Shown: positions 23,601 through 36,700 of the stretch, one piece after another | Numbering within the stretch: the stretch's first letter is position 1 | How the letters are laid out: each line of letters starts with the position of its first letter | Assembly (NCBI GenBank): GCA_029717555.1 | Contig: JAMDHS010000082.1 | Coordinates: 26,314 to 90,313 of the forward strand | Direction: 5' to 3' | From: Peribolospora baueri | Lineage: Eukaryota; Basidiomycota; Peribolosporomycetes; Peribolosporales; Peribolosporaceae | Length of the DNA stretch: 64,000 bases | Made by a program: the position numbers and the translations under genes | The notes under the pieces: model-generated | Seen by the model: the letters and a program-made list of their open reading frames with translations, nothing else | Database searches by the model: none | What the model was told of the DNA's origin: nothing

Positions 23601-25225
23601 CCTCTACCCAAGTCGTCCACACTTTGGACTCCCTCACCGCCTTCAAGCTCAAAATCCCTAGCAACGCGTCCTTGTTCGTCTGAATCCCCTCGATGACGAA
23701 GTGGTGCAGCGCTCGTCGAGATCGTTGGAGCACCTCGGGCCAGGTCGGAGCGGTGAGGATGAGTTTCGCGAGGAGGGAGTCGTACCGGCTCGTCACTTCG
23801 TATCCTGAGTATGCGACGGTATCGACGCGGACGCCTGGGCCCGTGGGTGGGACGAAGCAGCGAAGGATTCCTGAGGAGGGGTAGACGGTCAGGCGAGTGC
23901 TAGTGCCAGCGTCGGGAGCAATGTAGGTCTCTGCGTTGATGCGGAGTTGAAGAGCGTACCGGGTTGGCTGAGATCTGTCCTCCAGGGCGAGAGCGGAGAG
24001 GGGTACACCGAGGGCGAGACGGAGCTGAAGTTTTACGATGTCCATACCGTAAGCTTCTTCTGTTACCGTGTGCTCTACTTGAAGACGCGGGTTGGCCTCC
24101 ATGAAAAAGAACTGGCCGTCATCTTGGACAAGAAACTCGAATGTACCGAGGCTGCGATACCTCCCTGCGCGAGCCATTCGAAGCGCTGAAGAGACGAGTA
24201 ACGTCCTCAAGGCAGCGTTTATGGAGGGAGAAGGTGCGACCTGCAGAAGAAAAGCGGGGTTAGTTGAACGTTTACAGCTGGGTTGGACGGTAGGCAAGCG
24301 TGAGAAACGCACTTCTACTATCTTCTGATTTCTCCTCTGTAGAGTGCATTCTCTTTCGCCCAAGTCCCTGACCTCTCCCCTGCCGTCGCCAAGAACTTGC
24401 ACTTCTACGTGACGAGCCCGCTTTACCAGCTGCTCGACGTAGACTCTGTCGTCGCCGAACGCCTTGTGGACTTCTCCGCGGCACCTCCGGTACGCCTCTT
24501 CGAGGTCATTCCTCGCGAGCACGGAACGCATACCTCTCCCGCCGCCTCCACTGATGGCCTTGATCATCATTCCCGACCCGGGAGGCAACGAGTCGAAGAA
24601 CGCCAGCGCGTCCTCCAAACTCGTGTCTCCTTCGGTCCCACGCATGACGGGGACAGAGCAACGTCGCGCAAGCTCTTTCGCTCTCGTCTTATCCCCATAC
24701 ATCTCTAGCTGCTCGGGCGTAGGGCCAACCCAGACCATACCAGCCTCCTCGACAGTGCGTGCAAAAGCCGGGCTCTCGCTGAGAAAGCCGTAACCGGGAT
24801 GTAGAATCGTCGCTCCGGCCTGCTTGGCCGCTGCAATGATGGCCCGTCCGTCGAGGTACGCTGGCGCTCCGGCGCCCGGGATGAGGAGGCTGGAGTCGGA
24901 GGAAAGGATGTGGAGGGAGCGCACGTCGTCTCCGGTATGTATGGACAAGGTCCTCAAAGGCGGATCGAGCTGCGAGGCGGCCAGAGCGATGCGCGCGGCG
25001 ACCTCCCCGCGGTTGGCGATGAGCAGGACATGCTTCTTGTTTCCCAGGGCGGTATCTAGGTGAGAAGAGGAAAGGAGCGGAAACGAAGCGCCGAGTCGGT
25101 CAAAGAGGGTGATGAGCCGCCTCGTCTCCATGGGGGCCAACATCTCGTCGTCCGCCCTCACTTTTCAAGTGACCGGACACAGCGGCCAGGCGCTGGACGG
25201 CAGCGCTGCCTTTCTCCATGCCCAT
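20690..25225 (-). CDS. Single-chain biotin-dependent acyl-CoA carboxylase (BC-BCCP-CT fusion)
   Basis: Twelve exons (minus strand): 25225-25162, 25055-24313, 24240-23420, 23332-23171, 23094-22862, 22744-22607, 22532-22384, 22301-22092, 21966-21682, 21587-21239, 21084-20933, 20812-20690. They sum to 3429 nt, exactly 1142 codons plus stop. Order of domains: biotin carboxylase (LLIANRGEVAARI; HPGYGFLSE; glycine-rich ISGGGGRGM; EANPRLQVEHTVTE), biotin carrier with target lysine about 566 in EALKMEH, then carboxyltransferase (AEGGGGRPGDVD; SGYCFAGNAAL; LIDTPGFLVG; IFGGMGLEGAVRLAF). This layout and length match bacterial single-chain long-chain acyl-CoA carboxylases (LCC/YCC type), not the 2200-residue cytosolic acetyl-CoA carboxylase or two-subunit mitochondrial enzymes. 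Reaction: ATP- and bicarbonate-dependent carboxylation of an acyl-CoA; substrate not readable. The non-canonical EALKM (for EAMKM) is noted. Divergent from the alpha/beta-hydrolase gene. Confidence 0.93.
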
Positions 25226-25885
25226 GGTAAGACCCTCTAGGAGAAGGAGCTCGTCTTATTCTATCACCGACCCGAGTCGTATGAGGCGTCGGTGTTGGTG
25301 TCTCTGAGCAAGGACGAGGGGAAATGGGAGCGACCAGTCGACGAAGACGGCATAGCATCCCCCTGCAATTCTACGTTTACTACCGGCCGACGACCGGCAA
25401 CAGTCCACAGCCGAGTGGGGCGTGGTGGGCGGGGATGGGCCGCTGACTAAGCAGCCCTGCGCGAGAGCTTGCGTCTTGTCTTTCATCATGTTCGTGATCC
25501 TCCTCATCCTTCTGGGCGGAGCGAGTGCAAGCTGGATCCCCGCCGGGTAGAGTCGCTGCGTGCAGGTTGGGTAGCGTATCAGCACAATGTGTCATGAGCA
25601 GCGATGTAACATCACTAGGAACGAGCACGTCAGCTGGCCAAGCAATCACGCGCAAGAATCGTCGTACCTGGCTGCCGTCGTCGTGGAGCAGGCCAATGAG
25701 CCTCTCAGCCAGAGTTGTCGCCGCAGTCGATGCCGCTCACGTGTGGAGCCGTGATCGTGTCGCTGTAGCCGACGAAGTCAGTCCACGTACATGTAGTCAA
25801 CGCAAAGTTGCGCAACGCACAAACGTGTCAGCGATTCCTGAACACTCTCTCGTCTGCGTCTGCGTTCAGAGGCACGTCGCGCACG
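25226..25885. promoter_or_regulatory. Divergent promoter of carboxylase and hydrolase genes
   Basis: 660 bp between two divergent start codons. No clear TATA box or named site. Short overlapping frames here are not supported. Confidence 0.4.
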
Positions 25886-28353
25886 ATGACTTTGCCTTTA
25901 CTGCCCCGTCCGCGCACTGCTGGCGCAAGATGGGTCGCTGGTCTACTCGGCGGCCTCCTCGTCCCCGTCGTCGTACTCGGCTTTCCCGCGTGGGTCGTCC
26001 TCGGTGTTCTTTGTGCGAGTAGGTGCCCTCCTACGCTCTCAGGATACGCCCATGGCTCTTTCTGGAGTGGACCTCATGTTCCCTCGTAACCTTTTCTTTG
26101 TTGGCGGCAAACAGTGCCTTTTGTCGGCGTCGTCGCGATCCCCCTTCTCATCTCGCTTTCTTTCGGTAGGTGACCTAGCATCCTTCAGGAATCCTCCTCG
26201 TCCTGCTAGGCATTGACTACATTGCGCGGGGAACGCGTCTCGTTGACCTGGAAATGAGTTTTATATTTTTTCAGCTCTTCTCTATTCGACCGCTTGGCTC
26301 TCTTATCTTCTCCTCGCCCAGTCTGACCCTCCTCCCTCGAACGCAAGCGATGGCACACCTGCCAAACCGACCTTCTTCTCTCACCTCACTGCGCCGCTTC
26401 CTTTCCTTCCGCTCTCCCCATCCCGCTGTTTCAAGGTTGACTGGGCCGCCTTCCGCTATGTTGCGACCACCTGCCAAATCATTTTCCCTGCCGGTCTAGA
26501 TTGGAGCTATCGGAGGGTGATGATATTGGGAGGCAAGCAAGGCAAGGAGATCGTTAAGTGAGCAGCACGTCGTCTCCGTCCGTTCAGCCAATCCGGCGTG
26601 CTTCTCATATTTCTATTTCTTTCTCGTCCGTTAGAGAGAATCTGCCATATGGGCCTTCAGGCTGCAAAAAGTTCCTTGACGTCTATATCCCCCGGTCGCC
26701 CTCCACAGCAGCTAACACACCTTCGACCAAACCTCCCTTTCCCGCTCCGTCACGTTCGACCCGCCGCCACTCGACGACACTGCTCTTCTCCCCTCCTTCC
26801 TCTCCCCAGCTCGGCGCGCAGGACGGACTCCCTCTGCCGCCGACAACGCTTGCCCCTATCGTTGTCATCGTCCCTTCCGCGCTCCCGCCTCTTCCGACGA
26901 CTTCCCGCAAGGTGTATCTCCAGCTGGCGCTCCGATTTCGCAGAATGGGTTACGCTGTCGTCGTCCCCGACATCACCACCTGGCCCACCGGGAGGGTGAA
27001 GGAATCCGTGGAGGATCTGCGACGGGTCCTCGAGTGGGTGGGAAGGGAGGCAGGCAAGTTCGGTGGCGACGTGGAGAAGATTCATGTCTTTGTAAGTGTG
27101 ATTACGGTCTCCACACCCCTCATCGCTGCAAACCCTTCGCTGACGCAGTCCGTCCGCTTCCTGTACCCGCTCCAGGGCCACGGTCTATCCGCCCATCTCG
27201 TGCTCCTCACCTTGCTTCAAGAAGCTGTAGTTCGGAGTCGAGACGCCCATCTCGAAGGCGCTTACCGCCTCGCGCGGGAGCGAGAGCTCACCGAGATGCG
27301 CGATGTTCTTGCCTCCTCCTCCTTTTCCGCCGCTAACAATGACACGCCTGCTGGCGTCGATGCGGAGTCTGGCGGCGTTCGCTTCCCTAGCGGAACGTCA
27401 GCCGAAGTGGACGCCGAGAAGGAAGAGACCATCAAAGCTTGGCGGGCTGCCCACGTTAAGGGCCGCGGCGCTACCGGGCCTCCTTGGCTTTCAGGAGGAG
27501 GTGACGTCGTCGAGACCGCAGAGGGCGAGATCAGCAACGGACTGAGGAAGGTGGAGATTTATGACGCGGAGGCAGAGGTGCCAAGGGTCGCCGGCGTCAT
27601 TCTGTGAGTCCTGCGTTGCCGTCCTATCGCACATTGTAGTTCTACATGATGCACATATCCGTCGCTCTCTCGTTCATTTCTGATCATGGCATAATCTCCT
27701 GTCAGGCTCGCCCCCGTCACGGACGTCATCAAGGCCTTCCGGTTCGAGACGCAACGGGGCGTCGAACACCTCTCCATTTTGAGGAGGCTCATGGGTCCTT
27801 CACATACCGCATGTCTCGTGAGTGTTTTCCTGGGAGTTCCCCTTGTGCTGACCATCGCAACCACGCGATCTTCCGCAGCCTTTCGAAACTGATCTTCACT
27901 CCCCACCTTCGGTTGAAACCCCTTCGGCACCCGTGCGTCCCAGCTCCATTCTCCCGCCCACCTCCTTTATGCCTCAAAGAACATAATCGACCTCACGCTT
28001 CTCCCGCCCAAGTTCCTGTTCATTCATGGTGGCAGGGACGAGGTGGTGCCTATTGAGCAGAGCAACATGATGCGCACCCTGCTGCACGGCGTCGGCGTCG
28101 AATATGTCAAGCTTCGGGCCTACCGTGAACTGTTTCATACAGAGGCGCTCGCTTGTGCGTACTCCGTCCTCTTTTCCCGTCCAGCTCAGCTGTCCCTTCG
28201 TCCGTCCTTCCGAGTCTGCAAACTCGCATCGGCGGCGCTCACCATCGTTCCTCCCTCACCCCTTGGGCAGGCCTCTTCCTCGGTATGGGCAAGTCGCAAC
28301 AGAGGTACCAGAGTAAAATCCTATCCGACATCGCCAATTTCATCTCCATATGA
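25886..28353 (+). CDS. Membrane alpha/beta-hydrolase, isoprenylcysteine-methylesterase-like
   Basis: Well-fixed exons are 26635-27091, 27176-27603, 27706-27817, 27944-28154 and 28271-28353; the 5' part (about 25886-26018, 26115-26165, 26189-26236, 26275-26557) is less sure because some apparent introns would be very short. N-terminal hydrophobic segments (GLLGGLLVPVVVLGFPAWVV; VGVVAIPLLISLSF plus ILLVLLGIDYIA) suggest a membrane anchor, as in prenylcysteine methylesterases. The hydrolase part has FLDVYIP, LRFRRMGYAVVVPDITTWP, GGDVEKIHVF, and an Asp in FIHGGRDEVVP plus a His in ELFHTEAL. At the nucleophile elbow, where relatives have G-x-S-x-G, this protein reads GHGLSAH, so the usual serine position is glycine. 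It may be a pseudoenzyme or use a shifted serine. Start at ATG 25886 is tentative. Confidence 0.72.
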
Positions 28354-28775
28354 TCCCCAGCCCAACGCTTTCCCGGCTGTTTTTGCTTCCAACGGACAAC
28401 TTTAAGCTTGCCATTCTACCCGCCCCAATCTTGGCCGGTTCCCTCTCGAACCTGTATTATCTTTTCTTGACACTACCGCTCTCTTTGTACCTTAGCTGTT
28501 TCCTTCTCTTTTTCTCCGGATTCCTTCGGAAAACCCTTTCCATCCTGCGACACGACTCCTATTTTGCACTACGGTGCCGTGTCTTCGCGACGGGGTGCGC
28601 GAATGAAGGGTAAACGGAAAAGAAACGAACGGAGCCTTGCTAGTAGTACAGAAGGTCGAGGTCAAGCCGGGTATCGCATCTACATGACGGGAAGAGGTGG
28701 GGAGCTTGATAAAAAATAAGAGGGACCCCTATAATCCTCTCAACCCATGCAGACAGTGGGAAGAGGCAACGAGAT
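28354..28775. other. Convergent intergenic region
   Basis: 3' flanks of the hydrolase and DIM1 genes; CT-rich sequence at 28430-28550. No gene recognised. Confidence 0.5.
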
Positions 28776-30515
<1,740 letters not shown>

Positions 30516-30632
30516 CTTGCAAATGGTGGAAACGAGTGTAAGCGTTGGCGATAGTTTTTTTGCGCGCGCTCAAGAGCAAGAACACACTTCAAAAAGCTGC
30601 GGACGGGTGCTGCGGTAGATCAGACCCGCTTA
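30516..30632. promoter_or_regulatory. Short DIM1 upstream region
   Basis: Only about 117 bp separate the DIM1 start codon from the fold-back repeat, so the repeat probably sits within or at the edge of the DIM1 promoter. No site recognised. Confidence 0.35.
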
Positions 30633-30851
30633 CGACTTCACGCTGTCGGCTAGCGCCTGAACCCTCGGCGAAAGACAAGGGGAAGCGTCCAGTGTCTGGA
30701 AGGAAGTGCACTGTGAGTGGGAGTGCCTTCGTACACTGTGAGTGGGAGTGCCTTCGGGTGGAACAGGAGCGTGTGCACTTCCTTCCAGATACTGGACGCT
30801 TCCCCTTGTCTTTCGCCGAGGGTTCAGGCGCTAGCCGACAGCGTGAAGTCG
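30633..30851. repeat. 219-bp fold-back inverted repeat
   Basis: Two arms of 79 bp (30633-30711 and 30773-30851) are reverse complements with a single mismatch, separated by a 61-bp spacer. The spacer begins a 25-bp direct duplication (CACTGTGAGTGGGAGTGCCT unit at about 30709 and 30734). I see no clear target-site duplication and no gene inside. It could be a fold-back or MITE-like element, or a source of hairpin RNA. Confidence 0.92.
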
Positions 30852-31603
30852 CACGGCGGTCGTACTCGCCCGCGCCGATCGGACCCTTTTGCCCAGCGAC
30901 GCTACTCATCCAAGTAGGGAGGCTCGGTTGTTATATTAACATATCACGCTTCCTTATTTTCGTCTTTGCCTCCCTCGTCAGTTACCCAACGAACAGGTAT
31001 TTTCTCATCACTCTCCACAACCCATTCGTCGGAGATTTCCGTCAGCACAAAACGGAAACGTTAAGAGACGAAAGTGGGATGAGGGCATCCAAGAAAGCCT
31101 GGCGCAGGCAGAGGACCCCCCAGATCTCACTGAAGTCGAGACATTGTTTTGTCTTTGCAATCCTCACCCCGAGGTGGGACATGGTCTCATCCGCACTCAA
31201 CAAAAGTCCTCGTCATAGTCAAAGGGCACTCCAGTCCCTGGGAGAAAGTATAAGAAGGGCTCCGTTCCCCGCCTGTTCTTCCTCCATCTTCACTCCAATC
31301 CACTCCACTCTACTCCACAAGCTTTCAATCCCTCTACTCCATAAACATCGCTGACAAGCCTTCTCCTCTTTCATCCTGCTTTGGCATGACCCTTACTCCA
31401 TACCGCCCAACACCGGGCGCCTGCTGCCCCGACTCCCATGCCTGAGTCTCGGACAGTCAAGAGCGGATGATACTCTATCCCTGCTGCGCTACCAAGTGAG
31501 TCGGAGAGTCAGGCCTTGTGCTCTCGAGAATTGAACGAAGACTTACCAGAACGTCATCGATGTTTTCACGGCCGCCTTCGCGCGCACCATTACTACCGCT
31601 TTA
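30852..31603. other. Region without a supported gene
   Basis: Contains a promoter-like segment (AGTATAAGAAGGG near 31248 followed by CT-rich sequence 31265-31345), but no convincing reading frame follows it. Possibly the upstream part of a decayed gene or element. Confidence 0.4.
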
Positions 31604-31830
31604 GCTAGGTCGCCTGACGCCTATGTCGCACCCGCGCTTCGACCGCTTCCGCTAGGTCGCCTGACGCCTATGCCGCACCCGCGCATCACTACCGCTTCAA
31701 ACCGGTCGCTCGTTCTCACACAAACGCGACCTAGGCCGCCCTCGCACACCACTACCGCTTCAGCCACATCGCCTGTTCCCACACAGAGCATCTGGGCCGC
31801 GCACGCACACCACTACCGCTTCAGCCTGCT
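31604..31830. repeat. Degenerate 47-61-bp tandem repeats
   Basis: GCTAGGTCGCCTGACGCCTA recurs at 31604 and 31651 (47-bp period), followed by CACCACTACCGCTTCAGCC-type copies at about 31747 and 31808 (61-bp period). Copies share a core of ACTACCGCTTC plus a GCCGCACCCGCGC-like segment. Confidence 0.75.
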
Positions 31831-32104
31831 TCCCGCCGTCGCCTCGATATCGCTCCCGCACGTGCCCAACACCCTCGCCGATATGGCGGAGGCCTTCTTC
31901 ACTTTACCATCTGGCCCTGATCATCTTCATCAGCGACTTATCAAGAGGTCTTTCCCACCCTGCGGCTTGGACTCTCATACCTTGTTTCGCCGCACGACCT
32001 CGGTCGCAAACTCTACCCCAAAGTCGGGACAATACAAACCATTCAGCGGTAACGGCAGCACCAGCGGGCGGCCTGGGTGCACACAAGCGACGGTGAAGCG
32101 ACCA

Positions 32105-32735
32105 TGGTCTGACCTTATGTTTCCCCCAACGGATCGCAACGGGTACCAATTGGTGCCCCTGCGCTCTGGAGGTCCCATTGGAGCTCAGCCCCCTTGTGGG
32201 GAATGGGCGCCCTTGGGCTCCGTCTGGAATGAGGACACGAAGGATGACGACCACTCCTATAGATAGACACAAGCCCTCCCTCACCCTTGCGATGGTCCGA
32301 CCTAGTGTTTCCCCCAACAGGTCGCAATGGGTACCAATTGGTGCCCGAGGGATGACGACCACTGTATAGATAGACACAAGCCCTCCCCCACCCTTGCGAT
32401 GATCCGACCTAGTGTTTCCCCCAACAGATCGCAACGGGCACCCTTTGGTGTCCCTGCGCTCTGGAGGTCCCATTGGAGCTCAGCCCTCTTGTGGGGAATG
32501 GGCGCCCTTGGGTTAGGTCTAGAATGGGGACACGAGGGATGACGACCACTCCTATAGATAGACACACGCCCTCCCTCACCCTTGCGATGATCCGACCTAG
32601 TGTTTCCCCCAACAGGTCGCAGCGGGCACCCTTTGGTGTCCTTGCGCTCTGGAGGTCCCATTGGAGCTCAGCCCTCTTGTAGGGGATGGGCGCCCTTGGG
32701 TTACGTCTGGAATGAGGACACTAGGGACGACGATC
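32105..32735. repeat. 188-bp tandem repeat array with one internally deleted copy
   Basis: The anchor GTTTCCCCCAAC occurs at 32119, 32307, 32414 and 32602: spacings 188, 107 and 188 bp. The second copy lacks about 81 bp around the segment GCGCTCTGGAGGTCCCATTG. Copies differ by scattered point changes. Frames across it are open on both strands but only because the unit repeats; no protein family is recognised. Confidence 0.9.
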
Positions 32736-33796
32736 ATCGTTCTTCAACCCCTTAAGTGAAGCAGACCATTCCCTTCTCCAAGTAGAAGTGACGCAGACCA
32801 TTCCCTTCCCCCCTCCCCTCTTTAGTGGCGTGCGGACGGGCTGCAGGAGGGATTAAGAAAGCGACACAATCTGCCCTACCTTCAGTGTGATGCCCAACTT
32901 GTCGGCCACGCCGTTAAGGGCAAGGTTCGCATAGGAGGGAGTAAAACCATCGACACCGGTCCATGATGCCACTTGAAAGCACACGTCAAAAACGCGGCTG
33001 TTGCAGAGAGAAACCTTGACTAGAGACTCCATGTTCCGAATCAAGTCACCAAAACCTGCTTTTCCCAGGAACATATAAGCGCAAACATGGACTTCTATCT
33101 GCACCGAAGCGCAGAAACAGGACACCAAAATTCGCTCGGAGCAGGCAGACTTCTGGGCGAGAGGCTGGCTACGAAGTGCCTCATGACCCCGGTTATAAGA
33201 CGGCCACGGCGGCAAGTATAGGTGGCTAAGAGTCTGCACGTCAAACTGCTCGTCAAGAGTGTCGAGTCGGTCGGAACTTTGAGCACATCGATGGTTAAAC
33301 AGATTTCATCAGATCAAATCGTCCACATAGGGGGGCGCGCCGTTCTCAGCACCCAGCTATTTCGGCCTGGGTACGGAGGTGCGCCACGGCGCCAACGCTC
33401 CCGGGATGAGAAAGCGGCAACGCGTTCATCATTGCTTTGAGGCATGCGGGCAAAAGCAAGAGTTGGATTCATGAACGCTAAGGTCGCAAAGTGAAGGAAT
33501 GCTAACGACAGTCGCTCACTCGACCATCTCATCGTCCGTGGGAGGTGGTGTCTGACGCGGGGGTTGCGATGGCCCGCGTTATAAGGGCTTTGGATGTCAA
33601 AGGCGTTGCTGCGGCAAGCCTGGTCCACGAAGCAACTCCCCCCGCCAGCCGGCTCCAACGTCCACGGCGATGAACACGAGTCGGACCACGTCCTCTCTGC
33701 GCTCCTTCGTCAAGCTACATTTCACGGCTGTAGTTGCTGCCTAGCGTCTCTAACTGTGGCTTTTGAGAGCCGCCGCGCTCTGCCTCAGCGTCCAGC
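32736..33796. other. Region without a supported gene, including beta-adaptin promoter
   Basis: Frames at 32853-33239 (-) and 33314-33658 (-) have no recognised domain. A short direct repeat (GCAGACCATTCCCTTC at about 32761 and 32792) is seen at its left end. The last few hundred bases should hold the promoter of the plus-strand adaptin gene. Confidence 0.4.
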
Positions 33797-36700
33797 ATGA
33801 GCCGGCCTCGGTTCTTCACGCCGCCCAAGAAGGGTGAGTTGGCGATCCTTCCTGGCACTGGTGTCTGGACTCGACTTCAACGAGCGATCGCCGCCCATCT
33901 AGTCGTCTCACTTTCTCCTCTTCCTGCCCCTGTCTATTTCACCTTGCAGGCGAAAACTACGAGCTTCGCGCAGACCTCAACTCGGAGTACCGAGACCGAC
34001 GAAAGGATGCTATCAAGCGGGTCATCGCCAACATGACCGTCGGCAAGGACGTCAGCGGTCTCTTCCCGGACGTACTCAAGAACATGCAGACGGAGGATCT
34101 GGAGCAGAAGAAGTTGGTTTACCTTTACCTCATGAACTATGCCAAGACGCAGCCCGAGTTGGTCATCCTCGCCGTGAACACTTTCGTCAAGGTGAGCCTC
34201 TTTCGCAATCTACCTGACCTCTTGAGACGCCGGCCTGCATAAACCGCTGCAGTCTACGACTCGCGATGAATTTATTTACCGGGCGCTTTTATCTGACAAT
34301 CTCTCTCTTAGGACACCGATGACTCAAACCCGCTCGTCCGCGCATTAGCAATCCGGACGATGGGCTGCCTCCGGGCGGAGAAGATCATCGTCTACCTCTC
34401 CGATCCCCTCCAAAAGTGTCTTCGGGACGAGAATCCTTACGTGCGCAAGACAGCTGCGATCTGCGTTGCTAAGCTTTATGACTTGAACCCTCAGCTAGCG
34501 CTCGAGGGCGGTTTTGTTGAGCAACTGAAGGAGTTGGTTGGGGATCCGAACCCGATGGTGCGTTGTCAGTCCAATGGTGGCGATTTAGAAGAGAGATACC
34601 GCACAGTTGACTGTCGTGCTGCTGTGCTGAACACGTTGTCGTGCTGAACATGTTTGTACCTCTGCCTTTTTTTCTGTTTGTGCCGCTCAGGTCGTCGCCA
34701 ACGCGGTAACGGCTCTGACTGACATCCACGACTCCACCGTAGGGTCCACGTCCTCCGCTTCTCCCGACCCTTCTTCTCCTCAAGCGCTCTTCGTCATCGA
34801 CTCCCAGACGCTCAGCAAGCTCCTTGTTGCCCTTAACGAGTGTACCGAATGGGGAAGGATAGCTATCTTAAATAGCTTGGCTAGGTACAAGCCGACGGAC
34901 GAGAAGGAGGCGGAACATATCTGCGAGAGGGTTATGCCGCAGTTCCAGCACGCCAACGGCAGCGTCGTTCTGTCTGCCATCAAGGTGCGCACTAGTAACA
35001 GTTTGTGGCAAATGCCTAGCGTGCCTGGCAGGTCGGCTTTCGCTGCCTGTGCTTACACGTTGCTCTTTCTCCTACGCCATCCATTGTAGGTGATTATGAT
35101 CCACATGGAGAGGCTTCGCAGGGAGGACTTCATCAAACAGCTTGTTCGCAAGATGTCCCCACCATTGGGTGAGCTACGCAGTTGTGTCTCTTAGCACTAT
35201 TTTGTGAGCACCTGATTTAATTCAATTTGCGCCTATCGTCCCATCCACGCAGTCACCCTTGTCTCCTCCGCTCCCGAAGTGCAATGGGTAGCCTTGCGGA
35301 ACATCAATCTAATCCTCCAAAAACGCCCCGACATTCTCCAGAATGAGGTGAGGGTCTTTTTCTGCAAATACAACGATCCGCCGTACGTCAAGATGGAGAA
35401 GCTGGAGATCATGATCAAGTTGGCTAGGGAGGCTAACGTTGATGCCCTGTTGAGCGAGTTGAAGGAGTGAGTGCGCCAGTGTCTCGTGTGATAGGGTGGG
35501 ACGTTCCCGACAATCGCTTGATTACGTGGATGGGTGCAGCTGATTGTCCGGCTGATGGGTTGCTCACGCCAACATCGCATATTACCTTCTCCATCCTTCA
35601 GGTACGCTCAGGAGGTGGACGTAGACTTTGTCCGACGGGCCATCCGGGCCATCGGACAGTGCGCTATTAAGATCGACGAAGCGGCGGAGCGATGTGTGCA
35701 CGTTCTGCTCGACCTCATAGGAACGCGAGTTAGCTATGTCGTGCAGGAGGCCGTGGTGGTGATCAAGGTGAGGCAAGTTTGGTCCGCCTTGGAGCACCTT
35801 GTTCCTTCTGCGCGGACGTCAGGTACTCAACTCGTTTTGGCTCCCTCCCTCCTACCCTCCCCCCCAACCTGTTTAGGATATCTTCCGGAAGTATCCATCC
35901 GCGTACGAAGGCATCATCCCCACCCTCTGCGCTAACCTCGAGGATCTCGACGAGCCGGAGGCAAAGGCGAGCTTGATATGGATCTTGGGAGAGTACGCGG
36001 ATAAGATCGACAACTCTGTCGACTTGCTCGGCGGGTTTATGGAAAACTTCGTCGATGAGAGCTATCAGGTGGGGACGATCCTGCGAGGCCTTCGCCGATT
36101 AACCGCATCCTAACCGCGTGTTTCTCCGGTGACACAGGTACAGTTCCAAACCCTAACCGCCATCGTCAAGCTGTTCCTCAAGCGACCCGACGAATCGCAA
36201 GCTTTGGTCCAACGCGTCTTGACGACGGCCACAAAGGACTGCGATAACCCGGACATTCGCGATCGAGCTTTCATTTATTGGAGGCTGCTAAGCACCGACC
36301 CAGGCGCTGCAAAGGTGAGCAGGGTTTCCGCTCCGCTATGAGAACACATTCTGTGACAGGCATCACGAATGGACTTGAACTCTCATTGGCATTCCGCCCC
36401 TTGCATGCCACCAGTCTGTCGTTCTCGCCCCTCGGCCGCCCATCTCCATCCCTCTCACGACCGTTTCAGCGGCCTTGCTTAACGAGCTCGTCTCCGAGTT
36501 GTCTTCCATCGCGAGCGCGTATCACAAGCCTGCAGAGACCTTCCTTGGCAGGGGTCGATATGGCGCCGATGCGCTGCAGCGCAAGGCGAACGAGTAAGTC
36601 CGGGTATTTCGATGCGGCCTAGCTCGTGTCTGCCCCTCTTTCGAGTGCGAGGCAAATTTGCTGATTGGACCACAATCGATGGTGTTCCTACGCTCTTTCT

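Noticed and set aside
31670-32266. Plus-strand open frame of about 198 codons in the repeat island
   Set aside because: It runs through two tandem arrays and is open because the units repeat; no domain and equally open frames on the other strand.
32853-33658. Two minus-strand frames that could be a decayed transposase
   Set aside because: I could not find DDE, zinc-knuckle or helix-turn-helix motifs, so naming them would be invention.
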